64,000 nucleotides of DNA. It comes from Anas platyrhynchos. Its lineage: Eukaryota; Chordata; Aves; Anseriformes; Anatidae. Positions 1 to 12,200 of the stretch are shown here, piece by piece. Every line of letters starts with the position of its first letter. The stretch's first letter is position 1. The translations under genes and the position numbers were made by a program. Under the pieces are notes generated by a model. It searched no databases. It had not been told where the DNA came from and saw only the letters and a program-made list of their open reading frames with translations. The DNA is taken from NCBI RefSeq assembly GCF_047663525.1, contig NC_092590.1, positions 10,560,001-10,624,000 of the forward strand, in the 5' to 3' direction.

Positions 1-3000
1 CTCCGCTCTCTGGGCGGGGGTGGCTCACACTGATGCTCCTGTGCTCTCCTTTTATCCCTTTTCCTTCTCTACTCAGCAATGCACAACATGCAAAAAGCTC
101 TTTCTTATATAAAACTGTGCCCATTAAAGACGTTTTAAAATTGATTTGGCATGACTAATGCAAGGGGGGTGGCAGCTGGGTTTTCATCCTGTAACACAAC
201 CCCTAGGAACTCCTACCTTTTATCTCGCACACGGACAGGCAAGCATATCACCATCAAAGGGTGACAATCTGGTGGTTTAAATAGCTTTAAAGAGTTTAAT
301 TAAAACCTACTAAATAGGTTTAACAGGTTTAAATAAAGAGAAGCGCGGAGCTCGGAGCCTTTGTCCAAGGCGGGCTGGGGTGCAGATGATCACGCTGAGC
401 ACAGTTATTACTTTACAGAGTGCAAACAACATGCTCATCCCTCGTTAGCACACAATAATGAAGACATCCACCAGGTTTCTTTGCAGGAGCAGGAAGCGCC
501 CTGAGGAAAATCGCAGTTAGGTGTGCTTGGCTGGGAGCCGGCAGTTCTTCTGAGCTTATAGAAGAAGCGATGAGATGAAACTGGAGCGGAGTTTGGTGGC
601 CACGTGTTTGGGGAGGTAAAGCTCGGAGTGTTTGGATTACAGGTGCTAGGTGAAACACGGGGGCACTCGGTCACATCCCTGCCACCACGGCGTAGCCACA
701 GCTTGTTGCTGGGTCATGCTTGGTGCTGCATTCGGGGGAGCGGAGGAGCACCGGGGCAGTGCCGGCACCAAAGTTTCGTTTCCTGCCTTCGTCCTGTTCC
801 CGGTGGGAGAAATTGTGGCGGCTCCCTCCCTTTCCTTCCTCTCCTGTGGTCTTGCTGCCAGCCGGCGATACCAGCCTGCAGTCCAGGGGTCAGCAGCAAG
901 CCCGACTTGGGGCAGCGTTGTGCTGTTGGTGATCCAGCATGGGGCTGTCATCAGGGACACGGCTTTTCCTTCACCAGGTGCTGTTGTGGTGGGGATGGTT
1001 GTGTGCAGGTACCTTTACAAACACGTCCTGTGTCGTGTATTGCTTTAACACACCGACGAAATAAAAAGCTGTGAAGGTTGTGCTTTTTTCTCAGGGCTTA
1101 CTTCAGTTTCAGTAAATTTGCAAATGGTTTTGTTACATTGAACACCACCTTCGTCGCGCACTGTTACCGGCTCTGGCCATCCGCTGGATTGCATCAGAAC
1201 TGGAATTCCTTCAAAGAAAATAGCTGACACGGCCATAGGGGAAAGATGTAAGGTATGAGTCATGAAGAGCTGTGTATATGAAAAGGGAATTAGCTATACC
1301 AAATGAATTACTTTTAAAAAACAGGTTTGCATTTTCTGTGTCTTTAATATTTGTTTTTAATTCTTGAATGTTTAAGTTATAGATTTTCTTAATCTTGGTC
1401 TTAATGGTACTGAATAGGAATGATTGAATTGATGTCTTCAAACCATACTGTTAAAATTGCCCCTAAATCTCTTCCAAGGGAAGGCTTTGTGTTTTGGAAG
1501 CACCTATGTTTCTGCTAAAATCTCTGCTTGCTGTTTTCTTTTAGTTAACATTTATAGCATGGACTAGCCATTTACATGTATAACAACCCGCAACTAACCT
1601 ATGGCCACAATTCAGCGCTGTTGTTTGATTTTGGGGAAGTTTTGTGTCCTAATTTCAATCTTAACAAAATACTTCTGATAAATTTGGAAGTACTGCAGGG
1701 AGGACTCTTCGTAGGATTTATCCAAACAGAGCAGGTAAAACTCTCTGTTCGTAAAACCGTGCCTGACCTGAACCTGCAATTTTCCTGGCAATGTGTTTCT
1801 CTTGGTACTGGGTAGCTCGTATTTGTGCCATTTGAGTGGGGGTTGGACTGCATCTAGTGGAGTTAAAATAATTTCCAGAAACGCTGAGGGAGGACTGAAA
1901 TAACAGCAGTTACTAGAAATGAATCCCTTTTCTTGCGCTGTCCTCGGTTACAGCTTTCTGCAGTGTTTTTGGAGGCTTGACTCTGCACTGAACACGTGCT
2001 CCAAACAAAGCCAAATACTGAGGAAGCTGTAAATGCAAACCTTGTGGCTTGTACCCATGTTCTTGCTGTCTGTTCAGGAAGATCCACAGATGCAGCTGAA
2101 ATCTTGAAGTGCAGATCTCCCCGTTTCTTGCAGAACTCCTTTAATGATAGCACGTGGTGCCACTGTGTGATGCAGCTTGTAGGGCTCTAGGAAAGAATTG
2201 ATTGGAAAATGGGGCACAGGGCCCCCAGTGGAGCTGGCGTCAAAATATCACTGGAAAAGAGCCACGAGCATCGGTGGCAGCTACTTTGAAGACACTTTCG
2301 ATGTATCTTGGCAGAACACTACCCTGAAATGTGCAGGAAGATGTGCTCAGGATTCCTAAAAACCACTTACAGTACTCAGTCTGAACCCCGGGACATTCCT
2401 GAGGAGGAAAGCCCCAAACCATGTAGCTGCTGAACCAGATAGAAGGCCCGTGTTGAAGGCCTGTTGGTACACCAAGAGTTAAAGCCTAATTTTGACCCCC
2501 AAATTAATACATTTAGGTGCACTTGAGTCTGTTTGGAGGGGTTGAGCAGTACCTAAAACTTGTTTTGGCTGTGATGTTTGTGCAGTAGATGGTTGGCAGA
2601 AGATGAGCTACCCGTTTGGGCAAAGCACTTTTTTTCTTTGGAGGATGACACAAAAAAAATTCATTACAAAAGAAGAAAGAAATTTATCTCAAGATTTAGG
2701 GTAGAAGGCAGCGAAGGAGGAAAGAGAAAATGGGTAGGAGTGGAAAGAGAAATAAGAAGTGCGAGAACCACGCCAGGCCCGGGGAAATACCAGGTGAAAG
2801 AATGAAGAGATGAGGATTATTGTTTGCTTTCTGGAAAAGTCTTTTATTATTATTATTATTATTTTTTATTTCTAGCCTCCTGATGACTTTTGTGGTCCTC
2901 TGTAACACCCCCACCTCCAGGCATTCATGCTCTTCTCAGCATGCTCCCCGAGGTGCACCAAGTGCTTCAGCCGTGGCCTCGCCAGGGCTCATCTGCACGG

Positions 3001-6000
3001 AGGGGGTTCAATAGCAACATAGCCTCCTGCCTGCCTACTGCAAGGTCAAGCTAAAAAAATGTTTAAAAGTTTAAAGTCAAGTTAAAGAGGGGCCATTTCA
3101 CCGTTTCTGTGCTTATAGTTTCTTTTCCAGTAAAAGAAACTATTTCATTTATTTTCAAAATCAGATACTGATACTGAAGTGGCCAGCATTTATTAATTCC
3201 TATAATAAATAAAATCAAGATGTATTTTGAACAATCCATGTATCATAAAGATGTTCACACTTTACTTTTTTTTTTTTTTGGCATTCACTTCTGTATTAGC
3301 TGTTGTATGTGGTGTTTTAAACTCACTCAGTGCTTTGTGCTTGTCTGTAACACAGAGCTGCTGGTGTAGTATCATGCAGTCCTTTCTGCCTTTTTTTTTT
3401 TTTTCCTGTCTTGATTGCAGCAGTAGCAGGCACCTAATTAACACAAGGTCGAAACCCTCTTATCTCAGTCTTCCCACTGTAAAGTTTAAAATAATGAGAT
3501 AGAGGGAGGGAAGAGATGGTGAGAGCTCCAGGCTCAGACCTTGGAGATCGAAGCCTACATCAAAAACTTGCAGTTTTAGGACAACTGTGGCTGTTGGTCA
3601 GTTCTGGCTGAACTCAGGGATTCCAGTGGAATTTTTAAAGAAAGAAACTTCGTGTAGTGTTTTAGTTGGATGGTTCTTAAATCATGCCTGAAGATCAGAT
3701 ACAATTGAATTTACTATTGTTTTAATTTTAGTACAAATGAACCATTTAAATCCAAGCCAGGGAAGACAATAAAGGCACATCCTGTGAACCTGAAAGGAAG
3801 AGAAAAAATAATTTAGTTTCTCTTTTCTCATTTTGGCCTCATGGCCAGGGGTCAAATGCTTATCTGCTCTTCTTCATTCATTCGTATCTTTCCCTGCTCC
3901 CCTTATTGTCTCCCTGTCTCTGGGCCTTCCTGCCCAGACCTCTCATCTTCTTCCCATCCTGTTATCTTTCTTGCCCTACTGACTTCTCAGTCTATCTACT
4001 TTTAGACATGTTTTTCCTTTTCTTTGTGGATCTCCCACCTGGCAGCACCACCAGCACCCTCCTTCATTCAGCCCAGTGTCGTGCCTTGGCACCTCCCAGC
4101 TCCACGCGTGTTCTCCAGGCACAGGGATTCTGCACCCCAGGTCATCCACGCTATTTTGGCCGAAAAATAGGTTTGTGTGAAGGAACCATTGCCAAATAGA
4201 TCTTGTGTACTCCCACGGCAGAGTGGCTCTCTCATATCAGAGGAATCACTGCATCTAAATTTGCCCAAAATAGTGCAGTTGTAGCTTTGGTTGGTTGTCC
4301 TTCATCTTACACAGCAGTCAATCTGACACGAACAGAAAAACAAATCTTTTTCTCTCTCTTTTTTCATCAGCCTATTGTAGGTCAGAGTTTTGCTCTCAAT
4401 CTCTTTTCATCTCCTTCTTCTGTGCCCCCCCATCCCTCTTTAGTCACAACTTAACATTGCAAATAAGAGCATAATAAGCCACCAGCTGTATCGCTGCTTT
4501 TAATCAACCAATTCTCCCAAAATCTTGGCTAGTTTTAAGCATTTTTGCATGCTGCTTTCAACTTGTTTTTAAAGTGTACTTAATTATCCATCATTTTAAG
4601 GCAACAATTAATTCATAAAACTCCACTTTATTCTACTCTGCTAATCCAATTTATCTTACTTTATCTCTAGATAAAATCAGCAACTCGTGATTCATAACAA
4701 AACCGCGACTTAATTTCTCACTTTTATTTTTTATTTTTTTTAGTTTTGAGGAAATCCCAGCCCATCAACATGGTTATTAACTGGAACGTCTTTAAAGGAT
4801 GAATAATGAATGTATTACAATGGGCTTTCTGCAAAGTTTTGGCGACTTAGGGCACGAGCTAATTGGGCAACCAGTGCGTTTAGCTGGTGTTAGACATCGT
4901 GGTTGCTGGGAGATGTTACAACAAACCCTATGAAATGTAGGCACTGTGGAAAAAACATTCTGTTTTCGTGCTGTGGCCTTGTGGCACGGGGAATTACACG
5001 AGCTGAGCTTTGTCACCGGATCTTATGAGAACGGAAAAATGTTCGATGTTTAGGGAGGCTCCCCAAGCAAGGCTGCTTGGGGAAGCCCATGAAGGGACAA
5101 AGATGTGCCCTGGCCAAACTGGGCCAGCACATGGTGTGATGTGACATTGTGAAGGCAGCAGCACGCCTGGAAGAGACCTCCACGAGAGGAGGCTCACTGG
5201 GAAGAGACAACATCCCAGCTGAGACCCACCAGAAGCACGTAGGTGCCGAAATAGCTGATGGCACCATGTGCTGCTTGAAGACATAGGGGCTCGTCTGCCT
5301 CGACCTTAAAACGTGCCTGCAGAGGTTGATTTGATCTGTCCTATAGCACTTGATGCTGATATGTATATATTTTATTTTATTTTTCTGCACAGCCAGGAGG
5401 TCTAGAAATTGTTTTGCTTTTGTTATGATGATTTTTTGTCTGTTTTGTAATACTGGAGATTTTCATCTGTTAACTTGACCTAGGATTTTTCAAACTGCCA
5501 TCATTTATTGCAATAAAATCCTTGGAGCTGGAGCACTGCCCGGAGGGTAATGTAGAAAATCAATCGTTGCTCAACCTGGTGCTTCCTGAACCACGTTCTG
5601 TGAATTCTCCTCTTACCCTCACATACAGGGATTGCTTTGATGCTGAAGACCCCTCCTGAAGTGTTTTCATTAGCCAGGGAACTATTAATGACATTTAATT
5701 GCTTACAGCAGCAATTCTCCTGCTCTAGGATAAGAGACTGGGTGCTCACGCCTGCAACTAGTTATTTTTGTTAAACCTGAAGGCTCAGAACAACTGTGGT
5801 GGTACTCAAGGAGAAGAGGAGTTCAAAACCCTTCAATTGCTCCAGTATTCTCCACGCCAGTCTTAAGAGATGCTAACACTTGTTAAAAAAACAACCTGTG
5901 GCCCAAGGAGGGAGGCCGTAGTAGATGCTTCCCATTGGAGCAGAGAGGGCAAAGCCAAGAGGCTGAGGATACAGCTTGTAGAGGTTGCAAGCAGAGTTGT

Positions 6001-6151
6001 ATGACTGGGTTGTTTCTGCTACCAAGCTTCTGGACTTGATTTCCAATGAGGTCCCATGCTGCTCTCTGCCTTGTACGCCTGTGTCATGCTAAATAGATCC
6101 AGATGATGACTGAACTAATGTTTCTTTTTTTTGTGTGTGTGTTTGTTTCAG
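1..6151. other. Unassigned 5' stretch, probable EMCN intron or upstream DNA
   Basis: I find no exon here that I can support. Hydrophobic start-codon frames near 32, 2820 and 3257 look superficially like signal peptides. The last two come from a TTA microsatellite (about 2846-2872) and a T-run (about 3267-3281), and none has a convincing donor in the right phase. Pyrimidine-rich DNA lies at about 3840-4060. The next exon (from 6152) needs an upstream exon ending one base into a codon, so the EMCN N-terminus lies either in this stretch unseen or before the window. Confidence 0.5.
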
Positions 6152-6211
6152 AAACTGAAATTCCACAGAGTAACGCCGATGACAGTACTTCTGTATCAAC
6201 GTTAACCTCTG
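6152..6211 (+). CDS. EMCN: EMCN ectodomain exon (first visible)
   Basis: 60 bases. The acceptor follows a TG/T-rich tract and the donor is GTAAGA. It enters with two bases completing a codon and ends one base into a codon. It encodes a Ser/Thr/Asp-rich stretch that opens TEIPQSN, aligning with TTEIPGS of mammalian endomucin. Confidence 0.8.
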
Positions 6212-9200
6212 GTAAGAGTCCAAATTCTCTGTTATCTGGTGTTCTGAAGGTCCCATTGCCTCTCTAGCTTTCATCTTTTCCAGCTGCTGGGACAAATCAG
6301 GCAGATTGTTTCCTCTGCGGTGATTGCAGAGCAGTGTATTTCCATGGGGCTCTTACATAAGCCTGTTGAGAAGAAAGAAGGATTTAGGAATCTTAGCAAG
6401 GAGGTGGTTAACTGGGGCAGGTTGTATTTCTTTTTTTTTTTTCTTTTCTCAGATAAAAAAGGCTTTAATTCTGTGAGTCTGTATGCTTAGGGAGTGATTA
6501 AAACATGATCAGACATTAGTAAAAGATAATATATGTGCATAAAGCTGTCACTTCCAGAAAAAGTTATCGGTAACTTCTTGAAACTATTAATGTCAAGGTT
6601 GATGTTTTGGGGTGAGGCAGTGGAACCAGTGCCCTCAGTTTCAAAAGACTGACTCTCTTGTGATTTTTTTTTTTAACTAGATCAACCATAAAGTCCTAAA
6701 GCTATGAATTAACAGAGAAAAAACTGGTTCAGAAGGTGAAGCCTGGCTTAACATCTTCAACTACCACATTAAATTCTCTTTACTCTGTAGTTATGAAAGT
6801 TAACTGCTGACTACATTGCATTCATGTGGGCCAAATACCAACTCTTTCATAAGTTCAGCTGTCAAAGATTGCTGTGTTGAAAGTGATGCACATGAGGAAG
6901 AAAAGTTGGAAATGGGACTATGTTTCTTGCTAACTAAACATGCAAAATAATCTGTTTTGGAGCTGAGAGTACTGCTATAATCAAGATGAATATACTCAAA
7001 GTGCTAGTAATGGAAGTGAGTAAGGTGCAGCCAGAGGAATTGTGAATGTTATGTTCATTACACGAATTAGTCCTGCTCAAATTGTGCTGTAGTTCTTTCA
7101 TGTTTCTAAAACCCTGATGTTTGTGCCTGTTCTAAAAACATTTAATAAATGCCCAACACTTCTTGGTGAATGAGCTCTTCAAACATTTCACTGAAATTTC
7201 TCCTACAGCTTTTTGCCACAGAGGAGAAAGCAGTAATGCTATTTATGCCTACGGGAAAAGCATCAGAAGCCCACTGTGAGGGCACCTCTGTGTCCCTCCC
7301 ACAGGGGTTGGCTGGTGGGCACCACTGCTGATTGTGTGGGCACGGGCCAAACCCCCCCTCTGACCCAAACCAAGTGTGCTCTGAGCCCTCCTGAAACACT
7401 CAGGGGTGAGAAAGGTCTCTGAGGGCCAGACCCCAAAGATAAACTGACTGCCTTTGTGAGAGTCAACAGCTAGAGGTATGCGATGCTTATTTAAATGTGA
7501 TAAAATAAATCAATAAAAATGCTTCTCTTGCAGTGCCGAAAACTGTGTCCACGTCCTCTTCACAAGTGACATCACTGCAATCGTCAGCGCCAACAGCAAA
7601 CACTGCAGCCAAAGCTATGACCTCGTCTGTCATAACTGGTGAGTGACAATTGCTTTGTGCTAATTGCTGAGGCTGTTCCAGAGGTCAATCAAGGGACTGA
7701 GCAGCAGTGCCTCATGGCCTGGGGACTTATTTACACATAGTCACTTCTTTGGCGAAGCCTTGAGAACCATCAGGCTCCAGGAAGCTCCAAGCCTTGTCTC
7801 GTAATTGCGTTATCGCAGATTTATGTTCAGGGGGGTTTTCCCTTAGAGGGAAGGGAGCCCTGTCCCCATTGATCTTCAATTTAAATTCAGTATTTAAAGC
7901 TAGACTGCAGGCAAGGCAGGATGTGTGTTTTGTGTGTTTGTGCATGTGTGTGTATTAAAAAAAAAAAAAAGCAACAAACAAACAAAAAACTGAGGAACTA
8001 TTTTGAATGTCCTTCCTTTCGTAGGCTCCATGCCTTCTTCAACTACAGCTAAACAAGGAACAACAAAAGGTACAACAGTGACAACAGTGCAGCAGACTAT
8101 AGCACCAACCCTTGCAGCAAGAAATGAAGTTGAAAACACAACAAGCAGTAAGTGATGGTTTCACAGAGCCATTTCTGATTCATCATACGCTACGTTTCTG
8201 TAAAAGTGTGGGGTGATAAAAAAAAAAAAAAAGAGAGATCACAAACAAGTAACTTGTGTAATGGGTTTGGATCTTTGGAGAGGTAGAGCTCTTCATCCTG
8301 CCCACGGATTGCATATCCTAATGAATCTTTCCCCAGAATCTTATACCTTTAATTTGTGGTGGAGATGATCTGAAACTGTTACACAAGATTTAAATCTCCC
8401 TGTACTTGGGAGAGATGTGCTTGGAAGGGTTTGCAGTTTTATTTATTTATTTTTATTTTTTTTAAATAAGTTATTTCATCAAAAATAAATGATTCAATGT
8501 GATTGGTAGTGTCAGAACAGCCCCTCAGTTTTTTATTTTATATATGTGTATTCAGCGTTACAAATAAGTCTGCTCTGTATTATTATGAGTCATCATACTG
8601 AAGGCAGCGAGGTGTTACTAATTACCCTGCATCAATCTTCCCCATAAATCTTCAGAATAACGTGTGTGTTGAGCCAGTACATCACGTAGGGTTCTAGGGA
8701 AGGGGGAAAAAAAAAGAAAAAAGAAATCCTCTGCATCCAGCGAGTAGCTGGAATAATTTAAGCAAATATAATAACATGCAAAAGGAGCTCAGTAAAAAAA
8801 ATAAACTGAAATTGAATCTCCCTTTTTTGTCTGTGAACTACACTGTAAATGTTTGCTCAAGCCTTTTGCTGAACCAGAGCTTTGAAATACTCCATTTTTT
8901 GTATTTAATTGAATCAAGCTAAATTTAAAAATAATTACAGAAAGTATTTCACTCAGCAGTCAGTGATACAATGATGTTCTCCTAGCTGATGTTTAGAGCA
9001 GAGTGAAGCCTGTGACAACTGTTCAAACCTTTGCTTCTCTTCCTGGGGTTGCCTCCTGGTGCCACTCTGGCCCAGACACTGCTCTGAACCCCCAAAAAAA
9101 TCCCAAAGCAGGCCATATTGCAACCCTCCCCTGAATAGTGTAAGAAAGAAAACGTTTTCCTGTGGGTAGAATAGGCCACCATGAAAATACACGGGTGTCT

Positions 9201-12200
9201 GGAGCACCAACACTTCTTCTCTGTTCCTCTCCTCTTCTCTTTCCAGCAGCTAGCCTTCAGTCTCCAGCGTCTTGGATTGAATTGTTTTGAAAACTCCCCA
9301 TGTAACCAAAATAATAATTAAAACAAAACAACAAAAAAAAAAAAACAAACCTTGAAGCTTGCAACAAAAATAGTTAATGGACCTAAAAGCAAGGCCTACT
9401 TGATTCTAACTCCCCTTAAGTAAACAGGAAAATTAAAGACACTGATTAAAACACCTCCTCACAGCAGGACTGGGGAGTTGCTCTCCCTGGAAAGAGCAAG
9501 ATTTTGCTGTTAAAAATGGGTAGAATGTAAAATTTGGCTGCTATCTCCTTTTTTTTTGTTGTTGTTGTTATTGTGGTGTTTTTTTTTTTTCATTGTGTTG
9601 TTATTTAGCAGTCAGCTTTCCCCCCCTTTTTTATTGGCCTCAGAGAACTGAGGCAGGAATTGATGGTGCCTCTAAGAAATTTCAGATTTTCCTTTTGCTG
9701 CACCTGGTTGCTAATAAAAAACAAGCATCTCTGGTGTTCTGTAATGCAGGCCATCACTTTATCTACTTCAATCCTGGCTAAAAGCTTCAGCAAATGATTG
9801 CATCCTCACAGCAGGGGTTTGACAGGGCTTCCTGTTCCTGCTGCAATTTCTGTGGCTGTCACCTTCCATTGCAGGTTTGGAGAAATTCCTCAGTGCTCCA
9901 TAAACTGTGAAGTCATGCACAGGAGTTTGTCTTTTATTCTTTTGCTTAAGTCTTCAGTATTTTTTCCTCTGCAGGACATAAATACAATCTCCCCTCTTTC
10001 TTTCCATGCCCTCTTACCTTGTGTGTTATATCGGAAGCCAACAATTAGCCTTGCCTCCTTAGTTTTCTAGTACGAGGGGTCAAATCCAACAGTTCACATT
10101 TAGTCAAAAGAGTGACCTCACTTGTTGTCGCGTTAAAGGGGTGTAGCTGATTAACCGTTACGGGCCCAGTTGGATTCAGAGCACTGAACCAGTCGGACAT
10201 TCACCAAAACTGGGGGTCCGTTCGGACATTCACCAAAAACGTAATAACCACCTGGGGGTCCGCTCAGACATTCACCAAAAACGTATTAACCACCTGGGGG
10301 TCCGTTCAGACATTCACCAACAATGCATTAACCGTCTGGGGGTCTGGTTAGATTCAGAACACTGAACTATCACGGATAACCACCCTCACCCTAGTTGCAT
10401 TAATGAGAGCTATCACAATGCAATCAAGTATGGTTTATTACAGCAACAGATAATCAGGTTCTTTTGGATTGACGGTGATAGTGACTATCTGCAAAAGCAA
10501 GCTAGTATGCATGAAATACACAGGTGTTACAGGGGTTCTAGGTGTGGGTTCTAGGTGTGGGTTCTAGGTGTGGGTTCTAGGTGTGGGTTCTAGGTGTGGG
10601 TTCTACAGGGGTGTTGTAGGTGTTGTAGGTGCGCAGCCTAGAAATAAACGCGTTAAAAGGATCAAAGACTCTATAGAGATTTATAAGCAAATATTCAGAT
10701 CTCACCCAAAGGCGTCCCAATGGGGGGGGAAGAGACGCTCAGCCCGTCGACTGATCCCAGGAGTCAGGAGGTCCTAAGGATGTTGTATGTCCTTGGGATG
10801 GTATCTCCCCTGACGATGGTATCTTCCCTAACATCCCCTCTCTCTTGGGCCAATTTATATTATTTTCTATCTTTTAGGTGGAGCTTGAGTGGCTCTAGTC
10901 AAGCATATCTTAGTTATGATTGGTGTAAAGTTTTCCCGTCTCCGTTTAAAGTAATAGGCTCCGAGAAATTCAGAGCGCATGCTCAGTGAGGGGTGGTCGC
11001 ACCTTGGAGGCGGGTAGCTTTTGGGATGGAGGTGTGTTTTGGTATTATAATGATATTATAATGAGCAAAAAGTACACTAGGGTACAGCATTTGTCAAAAC
11101 ATGACAGGTCTTTGGCTTAGGGTGGCAAAAAGTGCAGCTTTGTGCACAAGAACAATCGAGGCCCCACCTGATTACAGAGCCTAGCCGTGGTGTCTCCACT
11201 CCACTCTCCGCTCCGTGGTGTTCCTTAGAGCTAGCACACCAAGTTTCCCCAGCGCGATAGCATCTAAGGTTGGGAGCCTAGGGAATGCTCACATAATGCA
11301 GTTATGCCCTACCCTGAAAGCCTCTTCAATGCTGTACCTTTTCCTTAAAAGTGTGAATGTTAGTTTTATTTTCCTAGTTACTTCAGGCATTTACACCACA
11401 CTTGTGCAGCCCAGGCTCAAACCAGGAATTTTAAGTGGTGTCACACTACATCAAGTCACACCTGCATGCAGGATTTCACGTCCTGGGACACTGGCTCTGT
11501 CGAAGAGAATATGAAATGAAAGGCAACACAGGATTGTGTTCTTCCTTCCCTGGCCGTGGAGCAAGTGTTGTGGGCAAGGGCAGCACTCAAGTTATTAAAT
11601 TACGAAGTCAGAGTGGGTTTTTGGCTGTTGTGTTTCTGATTTATCTCATGTCACTCTCCTGGAGGATGATACATCACACTGCAATGAAATAGGAAACGTT
11701 AAAAAGAGAGGAAAGGAATGAATGGAAGGAAGACTCTTTCTCTTCGTCATATCAAACTGCTGGTAATTGAGAGGGAAGCTTTACGAGGAGGGATAAGCCA
11801 ACAACATGTTGCTTGGCTGTCCTCAGGTCCCCACCGCGTGCTGCAGGTGCTCTCTGTATATCTAAGACACGTGGTGTAGTTGGCTGCGGGGATGTGATCG
11901 TCAGAGGGGGGAAGGTTTCCTTTGGAATTCGTGCTCTGCAATTTTTCAACACTTCCATTAATGCAGTCACCAATGCAAGCGGTTTCTCAGGCCGCTGATT
12001 TCAGGCAGAGACTTGCATGTGAGTTTATTTTCAAGACGTGAGCTCTAGGGGAAGGTTCAGCCTTCCCACATTTAGCAACGTGGCTTGTAATGCGGTCGGT
12101 GTGCCCTGTAAAGGTGTATCCTGGGCTCACTGACTGGCTGAGTGGTGCTCGTACACACGTGCAGATGGCTGCACTCTCTGTGCTGCCCGTCTGCTGCTTG

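Larger units (their letters stand above)
10080..11190 (-). mobile_element. Solo-LTR-like endogenous retrovirus remnant in an EMCN intron
   Basis: Read on the minus strand, this block has the order of a long terminal repeat. A TATA-like AATATAAAT lies at about 10854-10862 and an AATAAA signal at 10434-10439, about 420 bases further on, followed by a U5-like tail. It contains two tandem arrays (10195-10345 and 10532-10605). I see no gag, pol or env frames beside it, so it is best read as a solo LTR. The ends are approximate and I cannot name the family. Confidence 0.5.

Noticed and set aside
1786-1860. Possible CR1 tail (GGGGGTTGGACTGCAT)
   Set aside because: Only one short word matches, with no flanking CR1 words, so it is too weak to list.
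2820-3014. Leu-rich frame resembling a signal peptide
   Set aside because: It is created by a TTA microsatellite.
3227-3502. Signal-peptide-like frame, considered as EMCN exon 1
   Set aside because: The hydrophobic stretch comes largely from a T-run, and no donor gives the phase needed by the exon at 6152.
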